The notes beneath the pieces are model-generated. The model ran no database searches. It had not been told where the DNA came from and saw only the letters and a program-made list of their open reading frames with translations. Shown here piece by piece: positions 26,253 through 35,730 of a stretch of 64,000 nt of DNA. This DNA is from Lysobacter concretionis Ko07 = DSM 16239 (lineage in GTDB: Bacteria; Pseudomonadota; Gammaproteobacteria; Xanthomonadales; Xanthomonadaceae): the NCBI RefSeq assembly GCF_000768345.1, contig NZ_AVPS01000003.1:1-64000 (forward strand), given 5' to 3'. Each line of letters begins with the position of its first letter. Position 1 is the first letter of the stretch. The position numbers were made by a program, and so were the translations under genes.

Positions 26253-27782
26253 TCAGTGGCGCCTGGGCGACGCCTTCATGGGCTGGGTCGATGTTTCCAC
26301 GGGCAGCAATCCCAGGGCAACCAGGGGGGCCGTGGAGAGCATCGCATGCTCGATCCGGGTCAACTCCTCCAAGATCCGGTCATAGGCCAGTTGCGGGTAG
26401 GACTCCGTGACATCCCGCAGGCTCCGGTGGTTGAGCAGCCGCTTGACCATGAGATACGAGCACATTTCCTCAGCCACCGTGGCGAAGGTCCGCCGCAGGT
26501 CGTGCGTGCGCAACTGCTCGATCCCACCAGTCTTCCTCAACCCCTGCAAGATCGCCTTGCTGTCCAGATAGTGCCCCTGCGCCGCCCGCTTGCTCCGCGC
26601 CGGGAACACCCACTCCAGCCCCTTGTCGCGCTCGTCGAACCGCAACTGCAGGATGCGTCGGGCAGCAGGTGCCAGCGGAAGCGTGTGGTTGAAGCGGTTC
26701 TTGGTATCAAAGAACTGCACCAAGCCACCTTTCAGATCCACCCACGAGCACGTCTTGGCAACGGTCGCATCGGCTGGCTTCCACCGCAACGGCGCCGCCT
26801 CGCCGCGTCGGGTGCCCCATAGCAGGGTCAGGAAGAGGTAGTCGCAGGCAGTCCGGTAGTTGGCGATCTTGCGCCGATCCCACAACGCATCGAGGAACCG
26901 CCCCAGCGACCCGTCGCGGATCTGCAAGGGATTGCGGGCATTGGTCAATGCGTAATGCTCTTCCAGTTCCTGGCGCGAGCGATACATCCCTTCTTCTCTG
27001 ATGACGACGAAGGGATTGTGATGCAGCGACGGGGGGCGCTTTTGGTTGGCCGCCACCCGGTTCTCCTTGATGCAGCAGTAGTCCACCGCGCGCGTAACCC
27101 ACCGGAAGGTGAGCTCGGCCGTGGTGATGGTCGGCGTGTCGTAGGCTTGGCTGTCGTGCTTGGCCCGCTTGGTGCCGTCCCGCAGCTTCCGCCTGCCAGC
27201 CTTCAAGGTCTCGAACGCCTCCTTGATCCGCTTCTCCCCCGCCAGATCGCCCACCTTGGTATCGGCCAGGTTGATCTCTGGCCGCTTGATCCGGTTCAAC
27301 GCCTGCTCCAGGCCTCGCAGGCTGCTGTCTTTCGCCGGTCGGGACTTCTCCGTCAAGTAAGTGCGGTAGAGCGCGATGCACTCGGCCACGGTCATGTCCG
27401 CAACCTGCAACGAGTCTTCTTCCAGCACCTTGTTCTCGGCGGGGCTGCGGCCCGTCTCCACGATCTTGGCAAGCTCCTCCTTGGCCCGGGCTCGGGCGTC
27501 GGCCAGGGCCAGGTTGCGGGTGTTGCCAATCGTGGCCTTGATGACCCGCGACCCCACCCGCCGCTGCAAGATGTAGGACATGTTGGTGCGGTTCACGGCT
27601 ACTCCAAAGCCCACGGGAGCGTCGCGGTCGATGTCGAACACCACATAGCGCTTTTCGTCGGTGTTCTCGTCAAAATCGACAATGGCACCCTTGTCGTTGG
27701 CTACCGGGATCTTCTGGAACGACAGGCGTTCCTTCACGATAGTGGCCGTGAGCTTGAGCTTGCGATTGAGCTTGCCGGCCAT
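26253..27782 (-). CDS. int: Tyrosine recombinase (integrase) of the mutS element
   Basis: This 509-residue integrase has a long N-terminal arm/SAM-like region (residues 1-~290) and a C-terminal catalytic domain. Arg325/326 lies in LLWGTRRGEAAPLRW, His427 and Arg430 in THDLRRTF, His452 in LLNHRSL and the nucleophile Tyr467 in LAYDRILEEL. All catalytic positions are present. It sits at the right end facing inward from mutS, and its start is 64 bases from the new mutS start. GGAG, six bases before ATG 27782, is the ribosome site; that GGAGCTAC box also recurs in the terminal repeats. Confidence 0.93.
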   Translation of the reverse strand: MAGKLNRKLKLTATIVKERLSFQKIPVANDKGAIVDFDENTDEKRYVVFDIDRDAPVGFGVAVNRTNMSYILQRRVGSRVIKATIGNTRNLALADARARAKEELAKIVETGRSPAENKVLEEDSLQVADMTVAECIALYRTYLTEKSRPAKDSSLRGLEQALNRIKRPEINLADTKVGDLAGEKRIKEAFETLKAGRRKLRDGTKRAKHDSQAYDTPTITTAELTFRWVTRAVDYCCIKENRVAANQKRPPSLHHNPFVVIREEGMYRSRQELEEHYALTNARNPLQIRDGSLGRFLDALWDRRKIANYRTACDYLFLTLLWGTRRGEAAPLRWKPADATVAKTCSWVDLKGGLVQFFDTKNRFNHTLPLAPAARRILQLRFDERDKGLEWVFPARSKRAAQGHYLDSKAILQGLRKTGGIEQLRTHDLRRTFATVAEEMCSYLMVKRLLNHRSLRDVTESYPQLAYDRILEELTRIEHAMLSTAPLVALGLLPVETSTQPMKASPRRH

Positions 27783-27821
27783 GTGTAGCTCCGTGAAATC
27801 GGTTCAGGAGCGAAAGATAAC

Positions 27822-27844
27822 GTAGCTCCGAACACGGGAGCTAC
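27822..27844. promoter_or_regulatory. Hairpin that could mask the mutS ribosome site
   Basis: GTAGCTCC (27822-27829) and GGAGCTAC (27837-27844) form a perfect 8-bp stem with a seven-base loop. The GGGAG at 27836-27840 is five bases before an in-frame TTG start of mutS at 27846. The stem would hide this ribosome site. A related box at 27785-27792 is the int ribosome site in the other orientation. Confidence 0.45.
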
Positions 27845-27882
27845 ATTGGCCTGTCAAAAGTTGTGCAAAGATGTCCACACTC
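27837..27882 (+). repeat. Right-end copy of terminal repeat pair
   Basis: GGAGCTACA at 27837-27845 and TGTCCACACTC at 27872-27882 match the left-end pair at 3037-3083 in order and spacing. They lie between int and the mutS body, consistent with recombinase binding sites. Confidence 0.5.
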
Positions 27883-30536
27883 ACCCTCACCCAGAGTCCG
27901 GAAATGGCGATAACTTGTTGAATAAAAAGACTCAGAGCAGCAGCGACAAGGGCTTGGAGACTCACACCCCGCTCATGCGCCAGTTTTTTGCGGCCAAGTC
28001 AGAACATCCCGACGTGCTGCTGTTCTTCCGCATGGGCGATTTCTACGAGCTGTTCTACGACGACGCCCGCAAGGCGGCACGGCTGCTGGACATCACCCTG
28101 ACCCAGCGCGGCAACTCGGCCGGACAGCCGATCCCGATGGCCGGCGTGCCGCATCACGCGGCCGAGGGTTATCTGGCCCGGCTGGTGGCCCTGGGCGAAT
28201 CGGTCGCGATCTGCGAGCAGATCGGCGACCCCGCCGCCAGCAAGGGCCTGGTCGAACGCAAGGTGGTGCGCATCGTCACCCCGGGCACGGTCACCGACGA
28301 GGCCCTGCTGAGCGAGCGCCGGGACACCTTGTTGGTGGCGCTCTCGCGCAACAGGCACGGCTACGGCATCGCCTGGGCCGATCTGGCCGGCGGCCGGTTC
28401 CTGGTCAACGAGGTGACCGGCGACGACGCCTTGGAAGCGGAATTGGCGCGGCTGGAACCGGCGGAAACCCTGTGCGCCGACGAGGAAGGCTGGCCGGCGT
28501 TCGTGTCCGAACGCAGCGGCCTGCGTCGGCGCGCGCCGTGGCTGTTCGATGCCGACAGCGGCCGCCGCCAATTGCTCAGGTTCTTCGGCCTGCACGACCT
28601 GTCGGGCTTCGGCCTGGACGGCAAACCACTGGCGATCTCCGCCGCCGCCGCCCTGCTCGGCTATGTCGAGGAGACCCAGAAGCAGCGCCTGCCGCACCTG
28701 ACGTCCATCGCCGTGGAATCCGGCGACGGCGCGATCGCGATGAACGCCGCCACCCGCCGCCATCTCGAACTCGATTCGCGCATCGACGGCGACAGCAAGC
28801 ACACCCTGCTCGGCGTGCTCGACTCCACCGTGACCCCGATGGGCGGTCGCCTGCTGCGACGCTGGCTGCATCGCCCGTTGCGCGACCAGACGGTACTGCG
28901 CCAGCGCCACCACGCGGTCGAGACGCTGATCGAATCGGCGGCCGGCGACGCTTCCGCCTCCAACGCGGAACAGGCGCTGCGCGAGCGTTTCCGCGCGCTC
29001 GGCGACCTGGAACGCATCCTCACCCGCATCGCGTTGCGCAGCGCCCGCCCGCGCGACCTGTCGACCCTGCGCGATGGCCTCGGCCTGCTGCCGGGCCTGC
29101 GTGGCGTGCTGGCGCCGCTGGATTCGCCCCTGCTCAACGCGCTGACCGCCGAGTTGGGCGAACACGACGAACACGCGCACCTGCTGCAGTCCGCGATCGT
29201 CGACCAGCCACCGGTGCTGGCCCGCGATGGCGGTGTGTTCAGCGAAGGCTACGACACGGAGCTCGACGAGCTGCGCGCGCTGTCGACCACGGCCGACCAG
29301 TTCCTGGTCGATCTGGAAACCCGCGAGCGCCAGGCCAGCGGCATCCCGACCCTGAAGGTCGGCTACAACCGCGTGCACGGCTATTACCTGGAAGTCAGCA
29401 AGGCCCACGCGGCCAAGGCACCGACCCATTACACCCGCCGCCAGACCCTCACCAACGCCGAGCGTTACATCACCGAGGAGCTCAAGACCTTCGAGGACAA
29501 GGTGCTGTCGGCGCGCGAGCGCTCGCTGGCGCGCGAGCGGTTGCTGTACGAGCAACTGCTCGACCAGCTCGGCGGACGGCTTGAGCCGCTGAAACGTTGC
29601 GCCGCCGCGCTGGCCGAGCTCGACGTGCTGGCCTGCCTGGCCGAACGCGCGCAGGCGCTGGACTGGTCGCGCCCGGAGCTGTCCGACGAGGCCGGCATCC
29701 ACATCGAGCGCGGTCGCCACCCGGTCGTGGAAGCGGTGCGCAGCGAGCCGTTCGAACCCAACGACCTGGTCCTGCACGAGGATCGACGGATGCTGGTCAT
29801 CACCGGCCCGAACATGGGCGGAAAGAGCACCTACATGCGGCAAAACGCGCTGATCGTGCTGCTCGCCCACATCGGCAGCTTCGTGCCCGTGTCGCGTGCG
29901 GTGATCGGCCCGATCGACCGCATCCTGACCCGGATCGGCGCCGGCGACGACCTCGCGCGCGGCCAGTCGACCTTCATGGTCGAGATGAGCGAGACCAGCT
30001 ACATCCTGCATCACGCCACCGGGCAGTCGCTGGTGCTGATGGACGAGATCGGCCGCGGCACCTCGACCTACGACGGCCTCGCGCTGGCCGAGGCCTGCGC
30101 GCGCCACCTCGCCGGCAGCAACCGCTCCCACACCCTGTTCGCGACCCATTATTTCGAACTGACTACCCTCGCCGAGCCCGGCAGCGGCATCGCCAACGTG
30201 CATCTGGACGCAGTCGAGCACGGCGAGTCACTGGTGTTCATGCACGCAGTGAAGGACGGCCCGGCCAACCGCAGCTACGGCCTGCAGGTGGCCGCGCTGG
30301 CCGGGCTGCCGAAATCGGTGATCAGCCAGGCACGTGGCCGGCTGGCGGAACTGGAGCAGGAAAGCCGCGACGCGCCAAAGCCCGCGATGTCCGCCGACGC
30401 GCTCGACCAGCCCCAGCAGATCGGCCTGTTTGCACCCCGCTCTGCCGCGCTGGACGCGCTGGCAGCGCTGGACCCCGACGAACTCACGCCCAGGCAGGCA
30501 CTGGAAGCGCTGTACCGGATCAAGGCACTGGGGTAA
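27846..30536 (+). CDS. mutS: DNA mismatch repair protein MutS with element-supplied start
   Basis: The frame of up to 896 residues encodes full MutS: the mismatch-recognition domain with [10 protein letters not shown] near residues 59-68, connector, lever and clamp regions, and an ATPase with Walker [11 protein letters not shown]. The C-terminus is normal. MutS finds mispairs and recruits MutL. The original start lies at 2904, beyond the element, so this copy begins with element DNA. The candidate starts are TTG 27846, with GGGAG five bases upstream, or TTG 27915/27918, which gives ~873 residues, nearer the usual ~850-870. No ATG lies before HTPLM. Expression may depend on an element promoter. 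Confidence 0.95.
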   Translation: MACQKLCKDVHTHPHPESGNGDNLLNKKTQSSSDKGLETHTPLMRQFFAAKSEHPDVLLFFRMGDFYELFYDDARKAARLLDITLTQRGNSAGQPIPMAGVPHHAAEGYLARLVALGESVAICEQIGDPAASKGLVERKVVRIVTPGTVTDEALLSERRDTLLVALSRNRHGYGIAWADLAGGRFLVNEVTGDDALEAELARLEPAETLCADEEGWPAFVSERSGLRRRAPWLFDADSGRRQLLRFFGLHDLSGFGLDGKPLAISAAAALLGYVEETQKQRLPHLTSIAVESGDGAIAMNAATRRHLELDSRIDGDSKHTLLGVLDSTVTPMGGRLLRRWLHRPLRDQTVLRQRHHAVETLIESAAGDASASNAEQALRERFRALGDLERILTRIALRSARPRDLSTLRDGLGLLPGLRGVLAPLDSPLLNALTAELGEHDEHAHLLQSAIVDQPPVLARDGGVFSEGYDTELDELRALSTTADQFLVDLETRERQASGIPTLKVGYNRVHGYYLEVSKAHAAKAPTHYTRRQTLTNAERYITEELKTFEDKVLSARERSLARERLLYEQLLDQLGGRLEPLKRCAAALAELDVLACLAERAQALDWSRPELSDEAGIHIERGRHPVVEAVRSEPFEPNDLVLHEDRRMLVITGPNMGGKSTYMRQNALIVLLAHIGSFVPVSRAVIGPIDRILTRIGAGDDLARGQSTFMVEMSETSYILHHATGQSLVLMDEIGRGTSTYDGLALAEACARHLAGSNRSHTLFATHYFELTTLAEPGSGIANVHLDAVEHGESLVFMHAVKDGPANRSYGLQVAALAGLPKSVISQARGRLAELEQESRDAPKPAMSADALDQPQQIGLFAPRSAALDALAALDPDELTPRQALEALYRIKALG
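27963..27977 (+). other. Probable attR region (mutS HTPLM codons)
   Basis: This is a second set of codons for HTPLM, diverged from the left-end copy (11 of 15 bases shared). From here on the sequence is normal mutS. It marks the right limit of the inserted DNA to within a few codons. Confidence 0.55.
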
Positions 30537-30654
30537 GCCGGAACCGCAAGAGCCGACCTCTTTCGCCAACGATGTCTTTCACCGGGAAGACAGACGCCAC
30601 CGCCCGCGTTTGCCGCTAGGATCAATCCTCCCGACGACCGTGATGGATCCCGAC

Positions 30655-31251
30655 ATGACCTCGCTCACCAACGATCTCCTGCAGCAGTTGCAGGGCCAAC
30701 CGATGGCCCAGTTGAGCCAGCGACTCGGGCTCAGCCCCGAGCAGACCTCCGGTGCGGTATCGGCCGCACTGCCCCTGCTGATGGGTGCCCTGGGCCGCAA
30801 CGCCAGCCAGCCGCAAGGCGCGCAACAGCTCCTGGGCGCACTGCAGCGCGATCACAGCGGGCTCGATCTCGGCAGTGTGCTGGGCGCCGTGATGAGCGGT
30901 GGGGGCAGCGGCGGCGACATCCTCGGCCACGTGCTCGGCGCGCGACAGCAGACCGCTGCGCAGGGGCTGGGCGCCGCCACCGGACTGGATGGCGACCGTG
31001 CCGGTGCGCTGTTGAAGATGCTCGCACCGCTGGTGATGGCGTTCCTCGCCAAGCAGATGAGTGGTGGCGGTGCAGATGCGACCCCGCAGGCGCTCGGCGG
31101 CCTGCTGGGGCAGGAACAGCAGCAGATCCGCCAGCAGGGCGGCATCGGTGGCGGCCTGCTCGGCGCGGTGCTCGATCAGGACGGCGACGGCGTGACCGGT
31201 CTGTCAGACCTGCTGAAGATCGGCGGCTCGCTGTTCGGCGGAAAGCGCTGA
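30655..31251 (+). CDS. DUF937-family protein
   Basis: This 198-residue protein is rich in Gly, Gln and Leu. It has the DUF937 pattern of paired helices such as LSQRLGLSPEQTSGAVSAAL and repeated GLGAATGLDG and LGGLLGQEQ segments. A DQDGDGVTGLSDLLK stretch near the end resembles a calcium-binding-like loop. The role is unknown in the family. The start is ATG 30655 or the in-frame ATG at 30643. It follows mutS on the same strand by about 120 bases and could be transcribed separately. Confidence 0.85.
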   Translation: MTSLTNDLLQQLQGQPMAQLSQRLGLSPEQTSGAVSAALPLLMGALGRNASQPQGAQQLLGALQRDHSGLDLGSVLGAVMSGGGSGGDILGHVLGARQQTAAQGLGAATGLDGDRAGALLKMLAPLVMAFLAKQMSGGGADATPQALGGLLGQEQQQIRQQGGIGGGLLGAVLDQDGDGVTGLSDLLKIGGSLFGGKR

Positions 31252-31357
31252 CCCCCTTGCTCTTGCAGGCGCTCTTGCAGGAGTCCAAACAGGAAAGCTC
31301 TGGTGGAACGCACATCGACGGGAGGCCATCGACGCAGCCTCCCCCGATACGCCTGCC

Positions 31358-31777
31358 CTACAGCGCGTCGATATCGCCCAGAGCCCGGATCAGCCGCCGG
31401 GCACGCTTGTCCGGCTTGGTCCTGGGCGCTTCATAACCGGTACGCGCGGCCGCGCGCAGAGCCCGGGCTTCGTCCCGGGCCAGCCGCGATGCCTCGGATT
31501 CCTCATACAGCCCCTGCGCCACAACGGCCGCCCCGCGTTTGGCACTCAGCGCCAGCACCGTCACCAGGAACGTCTCCTCGGCCCGCGTGATCTTCAACGC
31601 GTCACCGACCTTCACCGCGCGCGAAGCCTTGGCGCGCTGGCCATCCACCTCGATCTTGCCGGTCTCGATCGCCTGCTTCGACAGCGCCCGGTTCTTGTAG
31701 AACCTCGCGGCCCACAACCACAGGTCGAGGCGCACCGTGGCGGTCGTTGTTGTTGCGGAAGAAGCGGACCGGGTCAT
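31358..31777 (-). CDS. hslR: Heat-shock ribosome-associated protein Hsp15 (S4 domain)
   Basis: This 139-residue protein has an S4 RNA-binding domain at ~14-75 (VRLDLWLWAARFYKNRALSK, then GKIEVDGQRAKASRAVKVGD) and a basic C-terminal tail (RTKPDKRARRLIRAL). Hsp15 binds free 50S subunits carrying a nascent chain and helps recycle stalled translation. Length and domain order match the E. coli family. It stands alone between DUF937 and the rplS terminator. Confidence 0.9.
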   Translation of the reverse strand: MTRSASSATTTTATVRLDLWLWAARFYKNRALSKQAIETGKIEVDGQRAKASRAVKVGDALKITRAEETFLVTVLALSAKRGAAVVAQGLYEESEASRLARDEARALRAAARTGYEAPRTKPDKRARRLIRALGDIDAL

Positions 31778-31865
31778 TGCAGGCAGTACATATCAGGACG
31801 GAAGCAGAACGAAGTATCGCCCCGCAGATGGCACGCGGCACGACAAATACGGGGGCCGGAATGCA

Positions 31866-31891
31866 GGAAAGCCACCCGGAGGTGGCTTTCC
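31866..31891 (-). terminator. Probable terminator of the rpsP-rplS operon
   Basis: GGAAAGCCACC and GGTGGCTTTCC form an 11-bp stem around a four-base loop, about 55 bases after the rplS stop. The T-tract is short. Confidence 0.65.
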
Positions 31892-31946
31892 TGTCGCTGG
31901 ATCAACAGCGCCCGGGCAAAAGCCCCGAGCGGAAGCCGATCCGGAA

Positions 31947-32372
31947 TTACTTGGCGGCTTCGGTCGCGGCAGCAGCGGCAGCCTTCGCCTCGGCCTTGAA
32001 CTTGGCCGCTCCGGCGAGATCTTCCTTGATGCGCGCCTTCTTGCCTTCCAGACCGCGCAGGTAGTACAGCTTGCCCGCACGGACCTTGCCGCGGCGCTTG
32101 ACTTCGACCGAGTCGATGACCGCGCTGTGCGACTGGAACACGCGCTCGACGCCGAAGCCGTGGGAGATCTTGCGCACGGTGAATGCGGAATTCAGGCCGC
32201 TGTTCTTCTTCGCGATGACCACGCCTTCATAGGCCTGGACGCGCTCGCGCGTACCTTCCTTGACCTTGACGTTGACGACGATGGTGTCGCCGGGGCCGAA
32301 AGCAGGCAGTTCGCGAACGATCTGCTCGGATTCGAAGTTCTGCAGCAGCGTGTGGATCGAGGGCTTGTTCAT
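31947..32372 (-). CDS. rplS: 50S ribosomal protein L19
   Basis: This 141-residue L19 starts [17 protein letters not shown] at ATG 32372 and contains the conserved [34 protein letters not shown] and [10 protein letters not shown] stretches. An Ala/Glu-rich C-terminal extension of ~20 residues follows. L19 sits at the 30S-50S interface. It is the last gene of rpsP-rimM-trmD-rplS. A 207-base gap before it contains a small imperfect repeat (GTAGGGTGCATT, then AATGCACC), which may separate its expression from trmD. Confidence 0.97.
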   Translation of the reverse strand: MNKPSIHTLLQNFESEQIVRELPAFGPGDTIVVNVKVKEGTRERVQAYEGVVIAKKNSGLNSAFTVRKISHGFGVERVFQSHSAVIDSVEVKRRGKVRAGKLYYLRGLEGKKARIKEDLAGAAKFKAEAKAAAAAATEAAK

Positions 32373-32579
32373 GGGTGCGGCCTGTTGGAGTAGTTGTAGC
32401 GCGAGTGCACGTGGACCCGCGTCTGGCGTGATTGCAGCTAAGCGAGGAATTATAGCGGGAAATCCGCCGGCAAAGCCAATCCCGGAATGCACCCTACGCA
32501 CCGCGGTCGAATGTAGGGTGCATTGGCAAATGCACCATTGCCGCCATGCAAGTCACTTCGATGCACGCATGCGCCCGCC

Positions 32580-33323
32580 TTACCCGTGGCGGCCAGCACC
32601 TTTCACACCGGCAAGAAACTGCCGATCGGCGGGTGAAAGATCGACCCCGTCCAGCAGCTCGGGGCGCCGCCGCAAGGTCCGCTCCAATGATTGCTGTCGC
32701 CGCCAGCGGGCGATTTCCGCGTGATTGCCGGACATCAGCACCGGCGGCACGGCGCCCAGTTCGTGCTCGACCGGGCGGGTGTAATGGGGGCAGTCCAGCA
32801 GGCCGTTCTCGAAGCTGTCCTGGGCCGCCGAATCGGCATCGTTCAACGCGCCTTCCTGCAACCGCGCCACCGCATCGATGATCACCGCCGCGCCCAGTTC
32901 ACCACCGGACAACACGTAGTCGCCGATCGAGATTTCCTCGTCGACCTCGGCTTCGACCAGACGCTCGTCGATGCCTTCGTACCGGCCGCACAGCAGCAGG
33001 ATGCGCCCGCGCTCGGCCAGCTCGTGCACCTTGGCTTGCGTCAGCGGGGCGCCCTGCGGAGTCAGGTAGATCGTCCGGACGGGCGCCGGGTCGGCGTCGC
33101 GGGCGGCGCGAAGGGCGGCGCGCAGCGGATCGATCAGCATCACCATGCCCGGGCCGCCGCCGAACGGGCGGTCATCGACCCGGCGGTAGCTGCCTTCGGC
33201 ATGGTCTCGCGGGTTCCAGCCGTGCACGGACAACAGCCCGCGCTCGATCGCCCGCCCGGTCACGCCAAAGGCGGCGCACTGGGCGATGAAATCGGGGAAC
33301 AGGCTGATGACATCGATGCGCAC
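32580..33323 (-). CDS. trmD: tRNA (guanine-N1)-methyltransferase TrmD
   Basis: This 247-residue SPOUT methyltransferase makes m1G37 in tRNAs reading CNN and some other codons, preventing frameshifts. The conserved sequence includes [35 protein letters not shown] and [13 protein letters not shown], the AdoMet trefoil knot. I chose GTG 33323, four bases after the rimM stop, because it gives the standard N-terminus. A longer frame would overlap rimM. Confidence 0.96.
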   Translation of the reverse strand: MRIDVISLFPDFIAQCAAFGVTGRAIERGLLSVHGWNPRDHAEGSYRRVDDRPFGGGPGMVMLIDPLRAALRAARDADPAPVRTIYLTPQGAPLTQAKVHELAERGRILLLCGRYEGIDERLVEAEVDEEISIGDYVLSGGELGAAVIIDAVARLQEGALNDADSAAQDSFENGLLDCPHYTRPVEHELGAVPPVLMSGNHAEIARWRRQQSLERTLRRRPELLDGVDLSPADRQFLAGVKGAGRHG

Positions 33324-33327
33324 GCGA

Positions 33328-33846
33328 CTAGAACTCGGGGTCCCAATCAACGGTGACGATGCCGGCCTCCAGATCGACCGCAGTGATGTACTGGGGCTGC
33401 ACGAACGGGATCATGCGCTCGCGCTCGGCATCACGGGCGACCAGCACGTCATTGGCGCCGGTGGAAAACAGGTGCGAGACGGTGCCCAGGTCGGCACCTT
33501 CGACGGTGACCACGCGCAGGCCTTCCAGATCGGCCCAATAGAACTCGCCCGGACGAGCCGGCGGCAGGGCGCTGCGCGGGGCGTAGATCTCCAGGCCCTT
33601 CAAGGCCTCGGCGGCATCGCGATCGGTGGCGTCGGGAAACACGGCCACCACGTGCTTGCCGCTTTCACGGCCCTGCACGCCAGTGACCGTCCGCTCGTTG
33701 CCTTGGGCATCGCGCAGCGTCCAGGGCTGGTAGCGGAAGATCGCGGAGCGCGGCTCGGTCCACGACTCGAGCCGGACCTCGCCACGCAAACCAAGGGCAC
33801 CAAGCACCCTGCCAAGGAGGATGCGGTGCCCGGAGTCGTTCATCAT
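33328..33846 (-). CDS. rimM: 16S rRNA processing protein RimM
   Basis: This 172-residue protein has an N-terminal beta-barrel ([19 protein letters not shown]) and a C-terminal PRC-barrel ([34 protein letters not shown]). RimM binds ribosomal protein S19 and matures the 30S head. It lies between rpsP and trmD in the standard order. A hairpin with a T-run sits immediately before its start and may lower its expression relative to S16. Confidence 0.96.
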   Translation of the reverse strand: MMNDSGHRILLGRVLGALGLRGEVRLESWTEPRSAIFRYQPWTLRDAQGNERTVTGVQGRESGKHVVAVFPDATDRDAAEALKGLEIYAPRSALPPARPGEFYWADLEGLRVVTVEGADLGTVSHLFSTGANDVLVARDAERERMIPFVQPQYITAVDLEAGIVTVDWDPEF

Positions 33847-33847
33847 G

Positions 33848-33875
33848 AAAAGGCCGCGCGGCAGGGCGCGCGGCC
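33848..33875 (-). terminator. Attenuator-like hairpin between rpsP and rimM
   Basis: GGCCGCGC and GCGCGGCC form a perfect 8-bp GC stem with an eight-base loop. On the coding strand it is followed by TTTT and then directly by the rimM ATG. It could end part of the transcripts after rpsP. RimM and TrmD are known to be much less abundant than S16 and L19 in E. coli, although the mechanism there is translational. Confidence 0.6.
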
Positions 33876-33881
33876 AGTCAC

Positions 33882-34154
33882 TCAGGCAGCAGTCGCAGCC
33901 GGCGCGTCGGCCGACTTCAACGCTTCCTTGTAGAGCATGGCGACCTTGTCGGTCAGCTGCGCGCCGTTGCCCACCCAGTGCTGGACGCGCTCGGTGTTCA
34001 GCTCGATGCGCTTCTCGCCGCCGGTGGCGACCGGGTTGTAGTAACCGACCCGCTCGATGTTGCGGCCGTTACGGGCGCTGCGGCTGTCGGTGACGATGAT
34101 GTGGTAGAAGGGGCGCTTCTTGGCGCCGCCGCGGGCCAGTCGAATCTTGACCAT
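33882..34154 (-). CDS. rpsP: 30S ribosomal protein S16
   Basis: This 90-residue S16 starts [19 protein letters not shown] and contains [20 protein letters not shown]. The C-terminus is an Ala-rich tail. S16 stabilises the 30S body and is the first gene of the rpsP-rimM-trmD-rplS operon. ffh lies about 90 bases upstream on the same strand. Confidence 0.97.
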   Translation of the reverse strand: MVKIRLARGGAKKRPFYHIIVTDSRSARNGRNIERVGYYNPVATGGEKRIELNTERVQHWVGNGAQLTDKVAMLYKEALKSADAPAATAA

Positions 34155-34247
34155 GGTCTGTTGTGTCCTGTGTTGCCCAGTCGCCGGAATGGCGAGGTAA
34201 GCCGCCAATTATATAGGGATTTGTGCCTGAGGGAAGCCTTGGGCACG

Positions 34248-35612
34248 CTAGAACGGCATACCCCCGCGGCCGCCCATCATTCCCTTCATGCCGCGCATCA
34301 TGCCTTTCATGCCGCCGCGGCCGAGCTTGCCCATCATCTTTTCCATCTGCTGATACTGCTTCATCAGCTTGTTGACTTCCGCCGGGCTGGTGCCCGAGCC
34401 GCGGGCGATGCGGGCGCGGCGCGAGCCGTTCAGCAGCGCGGGGTTGCGGCGCTCCTTCTTGGTCATCGAGTTGATGATCGCCACCAGCCGCGGGACTTCC
34501 TTGCCGGTCACCTGGGCCTTCACCGAATCCGGGATCTGCCCCATGCCGGGCAGCTTCTCCATCAGGCTGCTGATGCCGCCCATGCTTTGCATCTGTTCGA
34601 GCTGGTCGCGCATGTCTTCCAGGTTGAACTTCTTGCCCTTGGCGACCTTGTCGGCCAGCTTCTGGGCCTTGTCCTGGTCGACCTGCTGCTCGACCTGCTC
34701 GACCAGCGACAGCACGTCACCCATGTCGAGGATGCGGCTGGCGACGCGATCGGGGTGGAACACATCCAGGCCGTCGGGCTTCTCGCTGACGCCGATGAAC
34801 TTGATCGGCTTGCCGGTGATGTAGCGCACGCTCAGGGCCGCACCGCCGCGGGCATCACCGTCGGTCTTGGTCAGCACCACGCCGGTCAGCGGCAGTGCCT
34901 CGCCGAAGGCCTTGGCGGTGACCGCGGCGTCCTGGCCGGTCATCGAGTCGACCACGAACAGGGTCTCGGCCGGATTCACGGCGGCATGCAGCGCCTTGAT
35001 CTCGGCCATCATCGCGTCGTCGATCGCGAGGCGGCCGGCGGTATCGACGATCAGTACATCGGCGAACGACTTGCGTGCATCGTCGATCGCGGCGCGCACG
35101 ATCGCTTCGGGTTTCTGGTCGGCGCTGGACGGGAAGAACAGCACGCCGACCTGCTCCGCCAGGGTCTTGAGCTGCTCGATCGCGGCCGGGCGGTAGACGT
35201 CGGCGCTGACCACCATGACCTTCTTCTTGCGCTTGTCCTTCAGGTGTTTGGCGAGCTTGGCCACGGTGGTGGTCTTGCCCGCGCCCTGCAGGCCGGCCAT
35301 CAGGATCACCGCCGGCGCGGGCACGTTGAGGTTCAGGTCGGTCGCCTGCGAACCCATCACCGCGGTCAGCTCGTCGCGCACGACCTTGATCAGCGCCTGG
35401 CCCGGGGTCAGCGACTTCAGCACTTCCTGGCCGACAGCGCGCACCTTGATGCGCTCGATCAGTGCCTGCACCACCGGCAACGCGACGTCGGCTTCCAGCA
35501 GCGCGATACGCACCTCGCGCAGCGACTCGCGGATGTTCTCCTCGGACAGGCGGCCGCGGCCGCGCAGGCGCTCGATGGTGCCGGACAGGCGCTGGGTCAG
35601 GGATTCGAACAT
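34248..35612 (-). CDS. ffh: Signal recognition particle protein Ffh
   Basis: This 454-residue protein has an N domain (MFESLTQRLSGTIERLRG), a GTPase G domain with GLQGAGKTTTVAKL, VDTAGRL and TKTDGDARGG, and a Met-rich M domain (repeated MGG, MKQYQQMEKMMGK) that binds 4.5S RNA and signal peptides. SRP targets inner-membrane proteins co-translationally. ATG 35612 gives the standard N-terminus. Upstream of it begins the divergent nitrate-respiration block. Confidence 0.97.
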   Translation of the reverse strand: MFESLTQRLSGTIERLRGRGRLSEENIRESLREVRIALLEADVALPVVQALIERIKVRAVGQEVLKSLTPGQALIKVVRDELTAVMGSQATDLNLNVPAPAVILMAGLQGAGKTTTVAKLAKHLKDKRKKKVMVVSADVYRPAAIEQLKTLAEQVGVLFFPSSADQKPEAIVRAAIDDARKSFADVLIVDTAGRLAIDDAMMAEIKALHAAVNPAETLFVVDSMTGQDAAVTAKAFGEALPLTGVVLTKTDGDARGGAALSVRYITGKPIKFIGVSEKPDGLDVFHPDRVASRILDMGDVLSLVEQVEQQVDQDKAQKLADKVAKGKKFNLEDMRDQLEQMQSMGGISSLMEKLPGMGQIPDSVKAQVTGKEVPRLVAIINSMTKKERRNPALLNGSRRARIARGSGTSPAEVNKLMKQYQQMEKMMGKLGRGGMKGMMRGMKGMMGGRGGMPF

Positions 35613-35730
35613 GCGAAGTGCCACCAGGGGCGGTCAGTAGAGGGGTCGCAGAGTATAGCCGGCTGGCCCTGGTGGGCAGGCAGGCACTGGCGGAAACGCT
35701 ACAATTCCGCCTCGCCCTATAACGAAGCCT

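Larger units (their letters stand above)
2961..27962. mobile_element. Integrative mobilizable element in mutS with plasmid replicon and defence cargo
   Basis: The element is bounded by two mutS 5'-end segments. At its right end are a tyrosine recombinase (26253-27782) and an excisionase-like protein (25605-26243). The centre carries a TrfA-like replication initiator, six tandem iterons, a relaxase, a TraD-like protein and an oriT-like site. Cargo includes an Abi_C protein, a QueC-like operon, a Panacea-type pair and a type III restriction-modification operon. No conjugation pore genes are visible, so transfer would need a helper, which makes it an IME or integrated mobilizable plasmid rather than an ICE. 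Its coding regions look less GC-rich than the flanks by eye. Borders are approximate to within a few tens of bases. Confidence 0.85.

Noticed and set aside
2961-27962. Self-transmissible ICE or prophage
   Set aside because: No type IV secretion, coupling ATPase, capsid, tail or lysis genes were found, so an IME or integrated mobilizable plasmid fits better.
27999-30221. 740-codon frame opposite mutS
   Set aside because: It is an antisense shadow in high-GC DNA with repetitive Gln/Gly/Val/Ala composition.
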